This document shows positions 5,073 to 5,661 of a stretch of DNA of 5,661 nucleotides, one piece after another. Source of the DNA: JBQTIM01 sp052388135 (lineage in GTDB: Bacteria > Elusimicrobiota > Elusimicrobia > FEN-1173). Within the stretch, counting starts at the first letter, position 1; each line of letters begins with the position of its first letter. The position numbers and the translations under genes were made by a program. Location of the stretch: assembly GCA_052388135.1 (NCBI GenBank), contig JBQTIM010000228.1:1-5661 (forward strand). Direction: 5' to 3'. The notes beneath the pieces are model-generated. The model searched no databases, was not told the origin of the DNA, and saw only the letters and a program-made list of their open reading frames with translations.

Positions 5073-5661
5073 TCACAAGGAATGCAGCTTCATGGTCTTG
5101 CGGATTTCCAGAGCCAGCTCCAGGGCGTCCCGGCCGTGCTCTCCGCCCACCAACGGAGGCTTGCCCTCCTTCACGCAGCGGACGAAGTGTTCAAGCTCCG
5201 CCAGCAGGGGCTCCCGCTTGGCCAGGCGCGGGCGGTGGATGGAAAGGTCCATGAGGCTTTGCACCACGGGGCGCTTCTTCCGGAAAATCTTCAGGCTGCT
5301 TTCGGCGTAGTCCAAGGACATGTAGGCGTCCTTTTGGAAAACTCGGATCTTGCGGAATTTTTTCAGGCTCACCCGGCTGGCGGTGAGGTCCGCGCGGCAG
5401 CCGCGCGAGAAGTGCAGCGTGGCCTTGACGATGTCTTCGTGGCCCGAAAGCACCTTGGCGCCCACGGCGTCCAGGCGCGCCACCTTGTCGCGCACGAGGG
5501 CGAGGACGATGTCGATGTCGTGGATCATGAGGTCCAGCACCACGCCGACGTGGGAGACGCGGGGGTCGTAGGGCCCCAGGCGGTTGGCCTCGATGAAGAC
5601 CGGGTCGGCCGCGTGCCGGGCCATCTCCACCACCGCCGGGTTGAAGCGCTCCACATGCCCG
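5073..5661 (-). CDS. Gfo/Idh/MocA family oxidoreductase, C-terminal part (5' end outside window); candidate GnnA-like UDP-GlcNAc 3-dehydrogenase
   Basis: About 195 residues are visible and the frame stays open to the window edge, so the NAD-binding Rossmann domain and its EKP-type motif are missing from view. The first visible residues, GHVERFNPAV, match the junction typical of the family. GVVLDLMIHDIDI follows, carrying the DxxxH pair (codons at 5532-5534 and 5520-5522) that corresponds to the family motif GGxxxDxxxH, where the His is usually catalytic. The C-terminus (HGRDALELALEIRKTM) is the common end helix. Family members oxidise sugar hydroxyls with NAD(P). The gene sits directly upstream of lpxB, and in Acidithiobacillus the Gfo/Idh enzyme GnnA, with aminotransferase GnnB, is encoded beside lpx genes and makes UDP-GlcNAc3N for lipid A. 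That function is therefore plausible here but not proven. GTG 5654 is an internal valine, not the start. Confidence 0.9.
   Translation of the reverse strand, partial: GHVERFNPAVVEMARHAADPVFIEANRLGPYDPRVSHVGVVLDLMIHDIDIVLALVRDKVARLDAVGAKVLSGHEDIVKATLHFSRGCRADLTASRVSLKKFRKIRVFQKDAYMSLDYAESSLKIFRKKRPVVQSLMDLSIHRPRLAKREPLLAELEHFVRCVKEGKPPLVGGEHGRDALELALEIRKTMKLHSL

Noticed and set aside
3665..5254. Long + strand open frame across lpxB
   Set aside because: It is antisense to lpxB, which has all its family motifs. The + strand product shows no recognisable domain and crosses several real gene boundaries.

Overview
This GC-rich window carries six protein genes, all on the minus strand, plus the first 19 bases of a minus-strand tRNA gene at the left edge. 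It suggests a Gram-negative (lipid A-making) bacterium. The right half is the end of a lipid A cluster: a Gfo/Idh/MocA oxidoreductase cut by the window edge, then lpxB, then msbA. I cannot place the organism firmly. The gene order fits several diderm lineages, such as deltaproteobacterial or Elusimicrobia/Omnitrophica-like groups, and this is a low-confidence inference. None of the five visible start codons has a recognisable Shine-Dalgarno sequence.

Read in the direction of transcription (right to left), the layout is as follows. Positions 5661-5073 hold the C-terminal part of a Gfo/Idh/MocA dehydrogenase, a candidate GnnA-type UDP-GlcNAc 3-dehydrogenase. A 73-bp gap with an imperfect hairpin follows. 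Positions 4999-3857 hold lpxB (lipid A disaccharide synthase), which overlaps msbA (3870-2146, lipid A flippase) by 14 bp. A 135-bp gap with no visible promoter or terminator leads to a ZIP-family metal transporter (2010-1294), followed 4 bp later by a ThiS-like sulfur carrier (1289-1089). An AT-rich island with two identical palindromes then precedes a helix-turn-helix/Fic fusion gene (stop at 44). Next comes a short gap with a TATAAT box, and then the tRNA 5' end (19-1).

The lipid A genes work in one pathway. The oxidoreductase may alter the UDP-GlcNAc precursor, LpxB joins the two acylated glucosamine units, and MsbA flips the lipid across the inner membrane. The Fic gene appears to be a separate unit. 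It encodes its own HTH domain, an N-terminal inhibitory motif and a complete Fic motif, and its upstream region carries paired palindromes that look like operators. I read this as a self-regulated AMPylator-type module, and it is the most interesting part of the window. There is no gene-free stretch longer than 300 bases.
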